Below, one piece after another: positions 16,946-23,970 of a stretch of DNA of 29,777 nt. Where the stretch lies: the IMG/VR virus record IMGVR_UViG_3300046820_000044, positions 1-29,777 of that record; one strand, given 5' to 3'. Within the stretch, counting starts at the first letter, position 1, and every line of letters begins with the position of its first letter. The notes beneath the pieces are model-generated. The model ran no database searches and was not told where the DNA came from. It saw nothing but the letters and a program-made list of their open reading frames with translations. A program made the translations under genes and the position numbers. Origin of the DNA: a virus.

Positions 16946-19381
16946 TTATCGAGGTTCAAATTCCGCCATATCAAAGCCATCTAAACTATCCTCATTTGAC
17001 TCAAAGTTCATTGGAGGTAGATTATTTTTTCTTTGATTGATTAATTTGGATTGCTCGGTATTTTGTTGACTAATTCTTTTTGCTTTCGCATCTTCTTTCA
17101 TTCTCTCTCTTTCAGTCAAATTGCCAACCTCCATTCCGTGCAATTGCATATTGTATTGGAACTCTTCTCTCATAAGGAACGCTTTCATTTCAGCTTCCTT
17201 TTCAAGTTTCTGAATTTCAAATGCCACCTCAGCTTGCTTAATCTGCATCTTAGAGTTTGTCTCCATTTCAATCTTTTGCATTGCAACCTGAGCAGCCATC
17301 TCTTGAGACTTCAATTGTTGCTGAGACATCATAGCTTGCTTCTGCATCTCCATCTTCTCCTCACGTTCTTGAGTCTTAACTCTCTTAACTTTAAGTAGTT
17401 GGTTAGCCAATTTAATATTGCGAATCTCACGGATATCAATAGCGTCCTCAAGGTTAATGTCACCTTTAGAAAGTGCCATCTGAATGTTAGCCTCAAGCTG
17501 CGCTTTTTGCTCTTCATCAGGAGAAACTTCAATGAATATACCAAAGTCGTAAATGTACAAGTCGTTTATCTCGTTTAAGATTGACACATTGTATTTACCG
17601 ATTTGATTGATAAACTCATCCTTAAAGTCTGAATACTCTAATATATCACCGACTCTGTAAGTAATAGCTTCGGCTAATGAACGATATATAAACAATGAAG
17701 AGTCAAGGATATGTCTTGTTGCTGTATTAGAACTTAATGCAGCTAACTTTTGAACACCAACCAATGCGTTAGGGTCAGGAGTAGAACCATCTCTTGCTTC
17801 GTTAAGACCGGTCACCGACCTAATCATATCAATGTAGTGGTTCATATTGGTGATTAACATCTGCGTTTTAGCTGCACCTGAGTTAGATGTCAACTGAGTG
17901 ATAGGCACTCTTGCATTGTTAAAGTCACCATCTTGAGTATAGCTTCTACCAATTACACTACCTGTTTGGAAATATAATCTAAGAGCATCCTCAGGATTGT
18001 ATGCGTTACCTGTACCTAAGTCAATTTCATTTAAGCCATCGGCATCAATGAATACACCATCAGGTACAGTACGAGCAATAACTTGTTGTAGTTTTAAGTG
18101 CGTAATTTGAATCAAGTCAGCGAATGGTATCATTCTACGACACAGTGATTCAATAACTCCTTTGTACATACGAGGAGCACAAGCTACATAGTTTGGTAAA
18201 GCGTGTTGAGACGCTGACTTAGGACGAACCATATTCTCAGACATCTTCCATTGTAATAGGATATTAGTACCCATTACCATAATACCTTCATACCAAACGT
18301 CAATTGTTTTCTCAATCTTTTCAAAGTTACCTTCCTCCATCATTTCAGTTGGAGGGTTGAACTTCTCATCTTTCTCAATTACACGAGTACCACCATTCTC
18401 AAGGTATTTCTTTTTATAGACAACTTTTTTAGTCGTCTTATAATTGAAATACATAAGAGTGCAAGTGTCTCTATAGAACATATCATTCTCGTAGAACTGC
18501 GCTACGTTGTAGTAGTCATACCACGATTGACTGTATTGTGTAATCTCTTGTAAGTCTTCTCTTGTTAATGATTGGTCAATCTTCATTAACTCAGTTATTG
18601 GAACTGTTTTAATTTCTCCCCAATAAAAACAATCTTTAAAGAATGGGTCTTCTGTATAGCTGTATACAATGTTAGCAGGGTCTACGTAAGAAATCTTAAC
18701 GCCTTCTCCTTGTAAAAACTCGTGCTTAGCTACACCAATACCAATAACAGCAATATCATAATCCAATCTCTTTCTAATGTCATCATAATGATTGTCATCA
18801 AAGATTGTATTGATTGCAGTCTCTTCAGCTATTTCAATTGCAGGCTTATAATGAAGCTGCATATATAATGATAATTCTTCGTCTGTTTCAGGAAGTTCTT
18901 CAGGGTCCATCATAAATGGGTCTACTCCTGTTAACTCTTGAATCTTTGTAAGAACAGGTTTACCTGCCATTTGTGTCTCAAGCATTTCTTGATACTTACT
19001 TCTCTTTGATTGAGACATCGCATCTTGAGCATATGCTTTTACTTTAAATAAACGGTCAGACATTCCGTTAACAACAATATCAATAAACTTTGGAAGGATA
19101 GGAACAGGAGTCCAATCTAAATTTAGATAAGATAAATCTCCATCAATCGCTAATTCATTTTTGTATTTAGCAATTGATTGTTCTCCACGTGCATACAATC
19201 TAAGTCTACGAAAATCTCTCCATTGACCATAGTATCTACACGAGTTACCATCTTTACGGAACCACTCATATTGGATGGCTTGCCCGACTTGCAAACCAAA
19301 TGCATCAGTTGCTTTTTCAGCATCAGTTGCCATTTGACTTGGAAATACTGCCGTGTTTATGTTGATTGTTACATTTTTCAT
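16946..19381 (-). CDS. Portal protein (811 aa)
   Basis: It follows the large terminase with a 4-base ATGA overlap and has the length of crAss-like portals. Residues 54-118 (WRDFRRLRLYARGEQSIAKY, then AIDGDLSYLNLDWTPVPILP and KFIDIVVNGMSDRLFKVKAYA) are the recognisable portal N-terminus of that group. The middle contains the wing/stem region with VTGLNEARDGSTPDPNAL (a portal stem landmark). From about 618 on, DEEQKAQLEANIQMAL and DAIDIREIRN lead into a long Met/Gln/Lys-rich coiled coil (about 660-770), the expected barrel, and an acidic tail. The dodecameric ring forms the DNA entry vertex, binds the terminase during packaging and later the adaptor proteins. Confidence 0.82.
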   Translation of the reverse strand: MKNVTININTAVFPSQMATDAEKATDAFGLQVGQAIQYEWFRKDGNSCRYYGQWRDFRRLRLYARGEQSIAKYKNELAIDGDLSYLNLDWTPVPILPKFIDIVVNGMSDRLFKVKAYAQDAMSQSKRSKYQEMLETQMAGKPVLTKIQELTGVDPFMMDPEELPETDEELSLYMQLHYKPAIEIAEETAINTIFDDNHYDDIRKRLDYDIAVIGIGVAKHEFLQGEGVKISYVDPANIVYSYTEDPFFKDCFYWGEIKTVPITELMKIDQSLTREDLQEITQYSQSWYDYYNVAQFYENDMFYRDTCTLMYFNYKTTKKVVYKKKYLENGGTRVIEKDEKFNPPTEMMEEGNFEKIEKTIDVWYEGIMVMGTNILLQWKMSENMVRPKSASQHALPNYVACAPRMYKGVIESLCRRMIPFADLIQITHLKLQQVIARTVPDGVFIDADGLNEIDLGTGNAYNPEDALRLYFQTGSVIGRSYTQDGDFNNARVPITQLTSNSGAAKTQMLITNMNHYIDMIRSVTGLNEARDGSTPDPNALVGVQKLAALSSNTATRHILDSSLFIYRSLAEAITYRVGDILEYSDFKDEFINQIGKYNVSILNEINDLYIYDFGIFIEVSPDEEQKAQLEANIQMALSKGDINLEDAIDIREIRNIKLANQLLKVKRVKTQEREEKMEMQKQAMMSQQQLKSQEMAAQVAMQKIEMETNSKMQIKQAEVAFEIQKLEKEAEMKAFLMREEFQYNMQLHGMEVGNLTERERMKEDAKAKRISQQNTEQSKLINQRKNNLPPMNFESNEDSLDGFDMAEFEPR

Positions 19382-21627
19382 CTAATCAATTGACTTGTTG
19401 TACCTTCGTTCTTATATTTAGCGAAGTTAATAATTAATTTTGATTCTTTTTTCTCAGAAACATATAGATGCTTTTGGTTAGCCATAATACATAATCCCGA
19501 ACTAATACAGGCATCAAATTTTGTTCTATCGTTAATGTCAAACTTTGCCCAATCCTCAAGCGTTCTTGTGAACGGCATTGTACCCATCTCTTCCGGGTCC
19601 CTGTACTTAGCTTCTAAATCAAATCCTATAAACTTCTCAATATACGACTCAATGGCTGCAGCGTGCGCTTGCTTAACATCCTCAGATGAGTTTGGTATAC
19701 CACCTAACTCCCGTTCAGTCTTTGTCAGCTTTGCCATTTGCTTGTCAGGTCTATTGATTGAGAAACCTCTGTACCCTCTGTTTTTCAAATGATACAAAAG
19801 TCTTGGTTTGTTATTCTCTACTAAGATAGGCATTCCGTAGAAAACGCAAGCCATTAATACTTCCTCAAAAAATATTTCTGCTGTTTGTGGACGGGCAATA
19901 TACTCCAAGAAAAACTCATTTACGGGAGCATCGTCCATATGGAACTTGGTCATACCGTGCAGTGCACCATTAGACCCACGTCCTCCTACAACCGCTGATA
20001 TGTCATAAGAGTCACATCCAAAAGAGCCAAGGTGCTCGTTGCCGGGGTACTTTATCCCATTTCGGATGTGTATGTTGTTTTGCATATGCTTAGGTGGTGC
20101 CCAACTTATATTGAACCTACCCCTCGGGTCCGGGGTCCAAATCACCTGCGTATCCTTAATGCCATCCTTCCAAGAAAACATTCCTCGAGTAAGGTAATGC
20201 TCTTTAATCATCGAGTCGTTATAGTCAATTTGCTGATATATCTTGGTCAGGTTAAATAAGGCTTGCTTGCTCTCATCACGAAAAGCGTGAGACTCTGTAC
20301 GTGGGAACTGACGATAAAACTCATTTAGTGCGTCAGCATCGTTCTTTAACGAATCAACCTCCGCTTCCCAATAGTCAATGGCTCCGTTCTTTATCATAAC
20401 ACCATCCACGCCCATAATAGGCTCTTCAGGTTTGCGGAACACAGGATGACCATACTTGTCAATGAATCCTTCCATATTCCACTCCATCGGAATAAATATG
20501 GCATATAGACCACTCTTGGTCTGCCCGTTGGCATTACGGACTTTTACATTTGAGTCCTCGTAAATATCTTTATAGTTCTGACCCCCTTTGCTTAAAGCAT
20601 TGGACGTTGAACCCATCATGCACTTACCAATAATCTTACTACCCAAGCGAAGACAGGTCTTGGTTACACGCCAATTCTCTTTGATGTTTACAGGCTTAGT
20701 CCATTTGGCAGACTCATCGTGAGCCAAAAAGAGTAGCTTCTCTCCATCGTATGAATTGTCCTCAGTATTCTTCCAATCTATTGACGTATCAAGTCCATCG
20801 ACATCATTGTCGTCAGTCTCGTACATATTCTTCTTGGTAATCTTTGCTGCCGGTACTCTGTATGCCAACTCAGTCTTTGGCTTGTCCATACCATCCATCA
20901 CCGGTTTGAAAAAGAACGGAAGGCGGCTATTGATAGGTACAACCTTATCGGTGAACATCTTCTTAGCATCCGCACCCGTCTTAGATAGGATACCTATACG
21001 TGCGTCACGTGCGAGCGTACCTATGTTAACGCACTCTGAGGATGACATAAATGAGAATCCCGAACGTCTAATCTTTAGGTATATCATACCAAATGACCTT
21101 GGGTCCGCACGACAGGCTTCCCAAAATATCCAATAGATTCTATTGGCTTCACGAAAGTCAGGATAACCCACGTCAATACTTGACCACTGCAAGTACATAT
21201 AATGCGAACCGGTTATGTAGGTTTTGACCCCGTTGTTCATAAACCAATATCCTTGTTCACGGTAGTCAAACTCCTGTTCTATATAATCGACCCAACGGTC
21301 TTTAAAGTCTTTTGGCTTTTCGTTCCACTGAAATATGGATTGTATCTTGGCTAACTCACGGGGTAATGGCTGACGCTCCCAATACTGTTCAGCTTTAGCA
21401 GAGTGTCTTTGAAGACACTTATCAGGAGCAAGTGGAAGGGCAATGATTAATCCTGCTATCTCTACTATTTGTCCTATCTGTCCGGTCTTTGAAATTACAA
21501 CAACATCGTATTGGTCGTTATACCCATATAGCCACGACCTTACTCTATTTTTGTTAGAGATAACGGCAGCCGGTATATGATTATCGACTATACGGCATAG
21601 ACTATTGTTTTGACCTTCTTTCTGCAA
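19378..21627 (-). CDS. terL: Terminase large subunit (749 aa)
   Basis: The DNA-packaging motor ATPase and nuclease. ATPase domain: a deviant Walker A K185-IRRSGFS (lysine at the start of the loop, as in lambda gpA, not before Ser/Thr), Walker B LLFLAHDE with D304/E305, and coupling-motif candidate GSTSN (339-343). FPRTESHAF (441-449) is the usual linker landmark. Nuclease domain (RNase H-like): candidate acidic residues D539 in GCDSYD, E604 in ILVENN and D705 in KFDACIS. The only usable start is TTG at 21627, since an in-frame stop lies nine codons upstream and the next Met is at residue 130. It overlaps the preceding gene by 26 bases. The stop overlaps the portal start (ATGA). Confidence 0.88.
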   Translation of the reverse strand: MQKEGQNNSLCRIVDNHIPAAVISNKNRVRSWLYGYNDQYDVVVISKTGQIGQIVEIAGLIIALPLAPDKCLQRHSAKAEQYWERQPLPRELAKIQSIFQWNEKPKDFKDRWVDYIEQEFDYREQGYWFMNNGVKTYITGSHYMYLQWSSIDVGYPDFREANRIYWIFWEACRADPRSFGMIYLKIRRSGFSFMSSSECVNIGTLARDARIGILSKTGADAKKMFTDKVVPINSRLPFFFKPVMDGMDKPKTELAYRVPAAKITKKNMYETDDNDVDGLDTSIDWKNTEDNSYDGEKLLFLAHDESAKWTKPVNIKENWRVTKTCLRLGSKIIGKCMMGSTSNALSKGGQNYKDIYEDSNVKVRNANGQTKSGLYAIFIPMEWNMEGFIDKYGHPVFRKPEEPIMGVDGVMIKNGAIDYWEAEVDSLKNDADALNEFYRQFPRTESHAFRDESKQALFNLTKIYQQIDYNDSMIKEHYLTRGMFSWKDGIKDTQVIWTPDPRGRFNISWAPPKHMQNNIHIRNGIKYPGNEHLGSFGCDSYDISAVVGGRGSNGALHGMTKFHMDDAPVNEFFLEYIARPQTAEIFFEEVLMACVFYGMPILVENNKPRLLYHLKNRGYRGFSINRPDKQMAKLTKTERELGGIPNSSEDVKQAHAAAIESYIEKFIGFDLEAKYRDPEEMGTMPFTRTLEDWAKFDINDRTKFDACISSGLCIMANQKHLYVSEKKESKLIINFAKYKNEGTTSQLIR
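21403..21420. repeat. 18-mer GTGTCTTTGAAGACACTT, copy 2 (inverted repeat in terL)
   Basis: Identical to 82-99 over 18 bases. In terL it is read as KCLQRHS (residues 70-76), so the match is not due to protein homology. With its flanking A it forms a 7-bp hairpin stem. There is no T-tract behind it, so it is not a normal terminator. Confidence 0.7.
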
Positions 21628-21889
21628 ATCCTTGTTTTGTATCTGTTTTACTTATTCCTCTTTCAACGGACTCAAGATTTTCTTTCTCCGCTTCTATTCT
21701 ACTTAGTATCTCAAACGCATCAAAGATGGCTAACTTCTTAGCTGCTGCTGCGTTTTTCATCTTATCGGCAGACACATCTGTATCTGACTCGGTATTAATA
21801 ATATCCTCCTCAGCCACCTTTACAAGATGGTTAACAGCTTTATAACCCGCTTCAATAATTCGTAGTTTTATTTCTTTAGTATCTCTCAT
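21602..21889 (-). CDS. Small helical protein upstream of terL; possible terminase small subunit (95 aa)
   Basis: The protein is short, charged and almost wholly helical (IKLRIIEAGYKAVNHLVKVA; DKMKNAAAAKKLAIFDAFEI; LSRIEAEKENLES). It is joined by a 1-base TAATG overlap to the oxygenase-like gene and overlaps terL by 26 bases. Size, helical character and position directly ahead of terL fit a small terminase subunit, but I see no clear helix-turn-helix motif, so this is inference from position. Confidence 0.5.
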   Translation of the reverse strand: MRDTKEIKLRIIEAGYKAVNHLVKVAEEDIINTESDTDVSADKMKNAAAAKKLAIFDAFEILSRIEAEKENLESVERGISKTDTKQGFAERRSKQ

Positions 21890-22362
21890 TACTTAGCTTT
21901 TAAAAAGATGACCTGAACCAACCTTGCATCTTCACCCTGTCCAAAGTTCTCAAAGATATTCCTCGAGTGCGGAAGAGCCGAACTGAAAGCTATCATACGA
22001 TTGAACTTAGAGTACATTGTAAATATAGGCTTTTCATCATTGTCATATATTGTTGTACCGTCTGCATTTGGTGACTCCTCGTTTAGATATAGGATGCAGG
22101 TAAGGTCACCCATCATCTCATCCGTATGGATAAAATTGGGTTCTTTCTGACCCTCGGGTGACTTTCTAACAAAGTTGAATGCTACCTTATAACCATTAAA
22201 TAGTTCACGGCAGTATACGGCAAACTCATCGTTAGCGTCTCTTGGCTGAATGTTCTTGAAAACGTTGTCGCCATCTGCCACGTCTTGAAACCCGTGCAAG
22301 TGTATATCTGATACATAGGATATTGGGTCTTTGATAATATTGTCGAATGTGATTAGATTCAT
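21889..22362 (-). CDS. 2-oxoglutarate/Fe(II)-dependent oxygenase-like protein, DUF6445-type (157 aa)
   Basis: The double-stranded beta-helix signature is visible: an HxD pair at H79/D81 (NFIHTDEMMGDLTCILYLNE), a distal histidine H132 (SALPHSRN) and an arginine R147 (DARLVQVIFL) in the right order and spacing to bind iron and 2-oxoglutarate. The segment 'HTD...G.LT.ILYLNE....GTTIYDND' is typical of the phage-borne family I know as DUF6445. The substrate is unknown; candidates are virion or host proteins. It overlaps the GroES-like gene by 4 bases (ATGA) and the next gene by 1 base (TAATG), so it is expressed with the packaging genes. Fold call is fairly sure. Confidence 0.68.
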   Translation of the reverse strand: MNLITFDNIIKDPISYVSDIHLHGFQDVADGDNVFKNIQPRDANDEFAVYCRELFNGYKVAFNFVRKSPEGQKEPNFIHTDEMMGDLTCILYLNEESPNADGTTIYDNDEKPIFTMYSKFNRMIAFSSALPHSRNIFENFGQGEDARLVQVIFLKAK

Positions 22363-22922
22363 AGTTTGATTGTTATTTGATGGTCATACATCCGATATAA
22401 CTTCTCATCATCTACGGTAAACTCGTATTCACTATCCGGAGAAAAGCAAACCATATCACCTGCTTTAATGCCTTTATCAATCAAATATTGATTGGGGTAC
22501 TTCATTATACCAACAAGGGGCTCGTTGGTAAATGGCTTCTTGATATAGCTTTGTGTAGTGGGGATAGGCTTGACAAAACAAAATCTATCATAAGCATTCC
22601 ATTTTTCGTCCTGCTTATACATAAAAAACTGCTCCGTCTCTATAAAGAATAGGTCGTCTTTAAAAAAAGACTTGCCACTCTTTTGCCTACCCCGCATATC
22701 ATTATAAAACTTAAATACGTTGTGGTGCACAAGTAAAGTGTCACCTTGCTTAATGGGTCCTTTATACCCCAATGGAAGTTCAACGACCTCTGCAAATCGG
22801 TTAGAGAACTTGTGGTCCTCCTCAGATGTACTGACAATAAGTTCAATACCTCCTATCTCTTTTGTATTGTCGTATCTCTTTCCATTAACCGGTTTGGCTA
22901 TGAAATAGAATGGAGACCTCAT
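22359..22922 (-). CDS. GroES-like co-chaperonin with two GroES-like halves (187 aa)
   Basis: Residues 24-66 follow GroES closely: GGIEL (24-28) matches the GroEL-binding mobile-loop GGIVL, followed by NRFAEVVELP (RGEVLAVG-like) and IKQGDTLLVHH (VKVGDIVIF-like). A second half resembles the GroES end: IKAGDMVCFSPDSEYEFTVD (152-171) and EKLYRMYDHQIT (173-184). The second half has no clear mobile loop, so the protein may be an asymmetric tandem. Phage co-chaperonins (for example T4 gp31) work with host GroEL to fold capsid proteins; the same job is plausible here. It sits two genes upstream of terL with overlapping stop/start codons on both sides. Alternatively it may be a GroES-fold virion protein. 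Confidence 0.68.
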   Translation of the reverse strand: MRSPFYFIAKPVNGKRYDNTKEIGGIELIVSTSEEDHKFSNRFAEVVELPLGYKGPIKQGDTLLVHHNVFKFYNDMRGRQKSGKSFFKDDLFFIETEQFFMYKQDEKWNAYDRFCFVKPIPTTQSYIKKPFTNEPLVGIMKYPNQYLIDKGIKAGDMVCFSPDSEYEFTVDDEKLYRMYDHQITIKL

Positions 22923-23149
22923 TAGATGTTGATGTTATATTCAATGGATATAGGAATGGTGGAGTTGAACTCTTTCCAAAGCACAACTTCCGCCTTCTCG
23001 TTTATGATGTAAATCTTAATAGATTGCTTCTCTGTATCAAATTTGATAAGATGAATCTCGTTAGTATCGCCAAGGACTTTCTGCCCTACAAGGTAGTGCA
23101 TAGCACCACCCTTGTAGTCCGGTCCTATTGATATTTTACGAATATCCAT
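22922..23149 (-). CDS. Small conserved-looking protein of unknown function (75 aa)
   Basis: A compact beta-rich protein containing ISIGPDYKGGAMHYLVGQ (6-23) and a C-terminal VLWKEFNSTIPISIEYNINI. I recall similar 70-80 aa proteins close to terminase genes in Bacteroidetes phages, with no assigned function. Its start overlaps the preceding stop by one base (TAATG), and its stop overlaps the next start the same way. This argues that it is real and co-translated with its neighbours. Confidence 0.6.
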   Translation of the reverse strand: MDIRKISIGPDYKGGAMHYLVGQKVLGDTNEIHLIKFDTEKQSIKIYIINEKAEVVLWKEFNSTIPISIEYNINI

Positions 23150-23535
23150 TAGAGTTCCTCCTCTTCTTCCTTAACAAAAGTGATGCCTGTAGTCCAATCT
23201 TCAAGAAACGTAAACTTCTCTAATCCATTGGTATTGATAACCTCAATAGGTTTGAAGTCAAATTCTTTCTCGTTTAAGGCTTCAATGTCTTTGGTCAGCT
23301 TCTTTACGCCTTCCTTATTGAACTTGTATTCACCTTTTTCGTCCATTAAAAGAATACCTTTGTCATCAACGGCAGCGTTATCCAAGCGGAGTTCATCACG
23401 TTGCTTGTTGTAGTCTTCGTGAAAAGGCTTAACCTTCTCGTACAACTTAAATAGCTTCTTCTGAATTTTTGTCTCTTGATTTCCAATAACAGAATTAATA
23501 GATGCTACTAGAATGTTTAGGTCTTTGTACTTCAT
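23149..23535 (-). CDS. Small acidic helical protein of unknown function, first gene of packaging cassette (128 aa)
   Basis: The N-terminal half is helical (NQETKIQKKLFKLYEKVKPF, then HEDYNKQRDELR). The middle is a short beta hairpin (KGILLMDEKGEYKFNKEG), and the C-terminus ends in EEEEEL. The layout recalls small phage proteins of the DUF1617 type, but I cannot confirm it. It starts at an ATG after ATTAAATCAAATCAAATAAA, 48 bases past the 118-aa gene, with a candidate promoter in that gap. It ends in a TAATG overlap with the next gene. Confidence 0.55.
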   Translation of the reverse strand: MKYKDLNILVASINSVIGNQETKIQKKLFKLYEKVKPFHEDYNKQRDELRLDNAAVDDKGILLMDEKGEYKFNKEGVKKLTKDIEALNEKEFDFKPIEVINTNGLEKFTFLEDWTTGITFVKEEEEEL

Positions 23536-23559
23536 TTTATTTGATTTGATTTAATAATG

Positions 23560-23590
23560 TAAAAATAATAAATATTTATTGAACTACAAA
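23560..23590 (-). promoter_or_regulatory. Candidate promoter of the packaging operon
   Basis: Minus strand: TTTG (23587-23590), 19 bases, then TATTTTTA (23560-23567), which differs from TAnnTTTG only in the last base. The spacing equals that of the promoter at 13459-13489. The -33 box overlaps the end of the 118-aa gene (CTTTGTAG). The predicted leader is about 20 A/T-rich bases. Confidence 0.42.
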
Positions 23591-23940
23591 GTAGGAGGTG
23601 TTGGTTGTGGTAACCAAGGCAATGGAAGTGTAACCTCAACAGGATTGATTTGTAGAGCAATATTGTTCTCTAAAGCTAATTGCATAGCTTCCACAGGCAA
23701 TATTTCTTCTAACCAACCAATAACTTCGGCTTCCGTTACATCTGCATAAGGAATGAAGTTTTGTGGATTTGGTTGTGCCACGCTTGATGCACCATAGGTG
23801 TCAGCGAAGTAGGTTTTGTCACCATCTACTTGTGTTGCGTTGTATCTCCAATGTATTACATTAATTACATCAGGTAATTCTTCTGATTCTACAGCGCAAT
23901 TTAATTGGCTGATGACCCACTCAAAATTTGTTGTTGCCAT
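23584..23940 (-). CDS. Small tail-fibre-associated phage protein, DUF7936-like (118 aa)
   Basis: MATTNFEWVISQLNCAVESE, then VINVIHWRYNATQVDGDKTY, a central IPYADVTEAEVIGWLEEIL and the ending PVEVTLPLPWLP form a pattern I know from 100-120 aa proteins beside tail genes in many phages, including marine ones; I believe the family name is DUF7936. The function is unknown. It is likely a virion or fibre-associated protein. It follows the second fibre gene by 30 A/T-only bases and is read in the same direction. The proline-rich end lies just before the candidate promoter of the next operon. Confidence 0.6.
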   Translation of the reverse strand: MATTNFEWVISQLNCAVESEELPDVINVIHWRYNATQVDGDKTYFADTYGASSVAQPNPQNFIPYADVTEAEVIGWLEEILPVEAMQLALENNIALQINPVEVTLPLPWLPQPTPPTL

Positions 23941-23970
23941 TTTTTATTTTATTTTATTGTTTTTTAATTT

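Noticed and set aside
21889-22362. Possible lysin or other metallo-hydrolase because of the HTD motif
   Set aside because: The order HxD, later H, then R, with the LYLNE strand and GTTIY segment, fits the 2-oxoglutarate/Fe(II) fold better than peptidase families.
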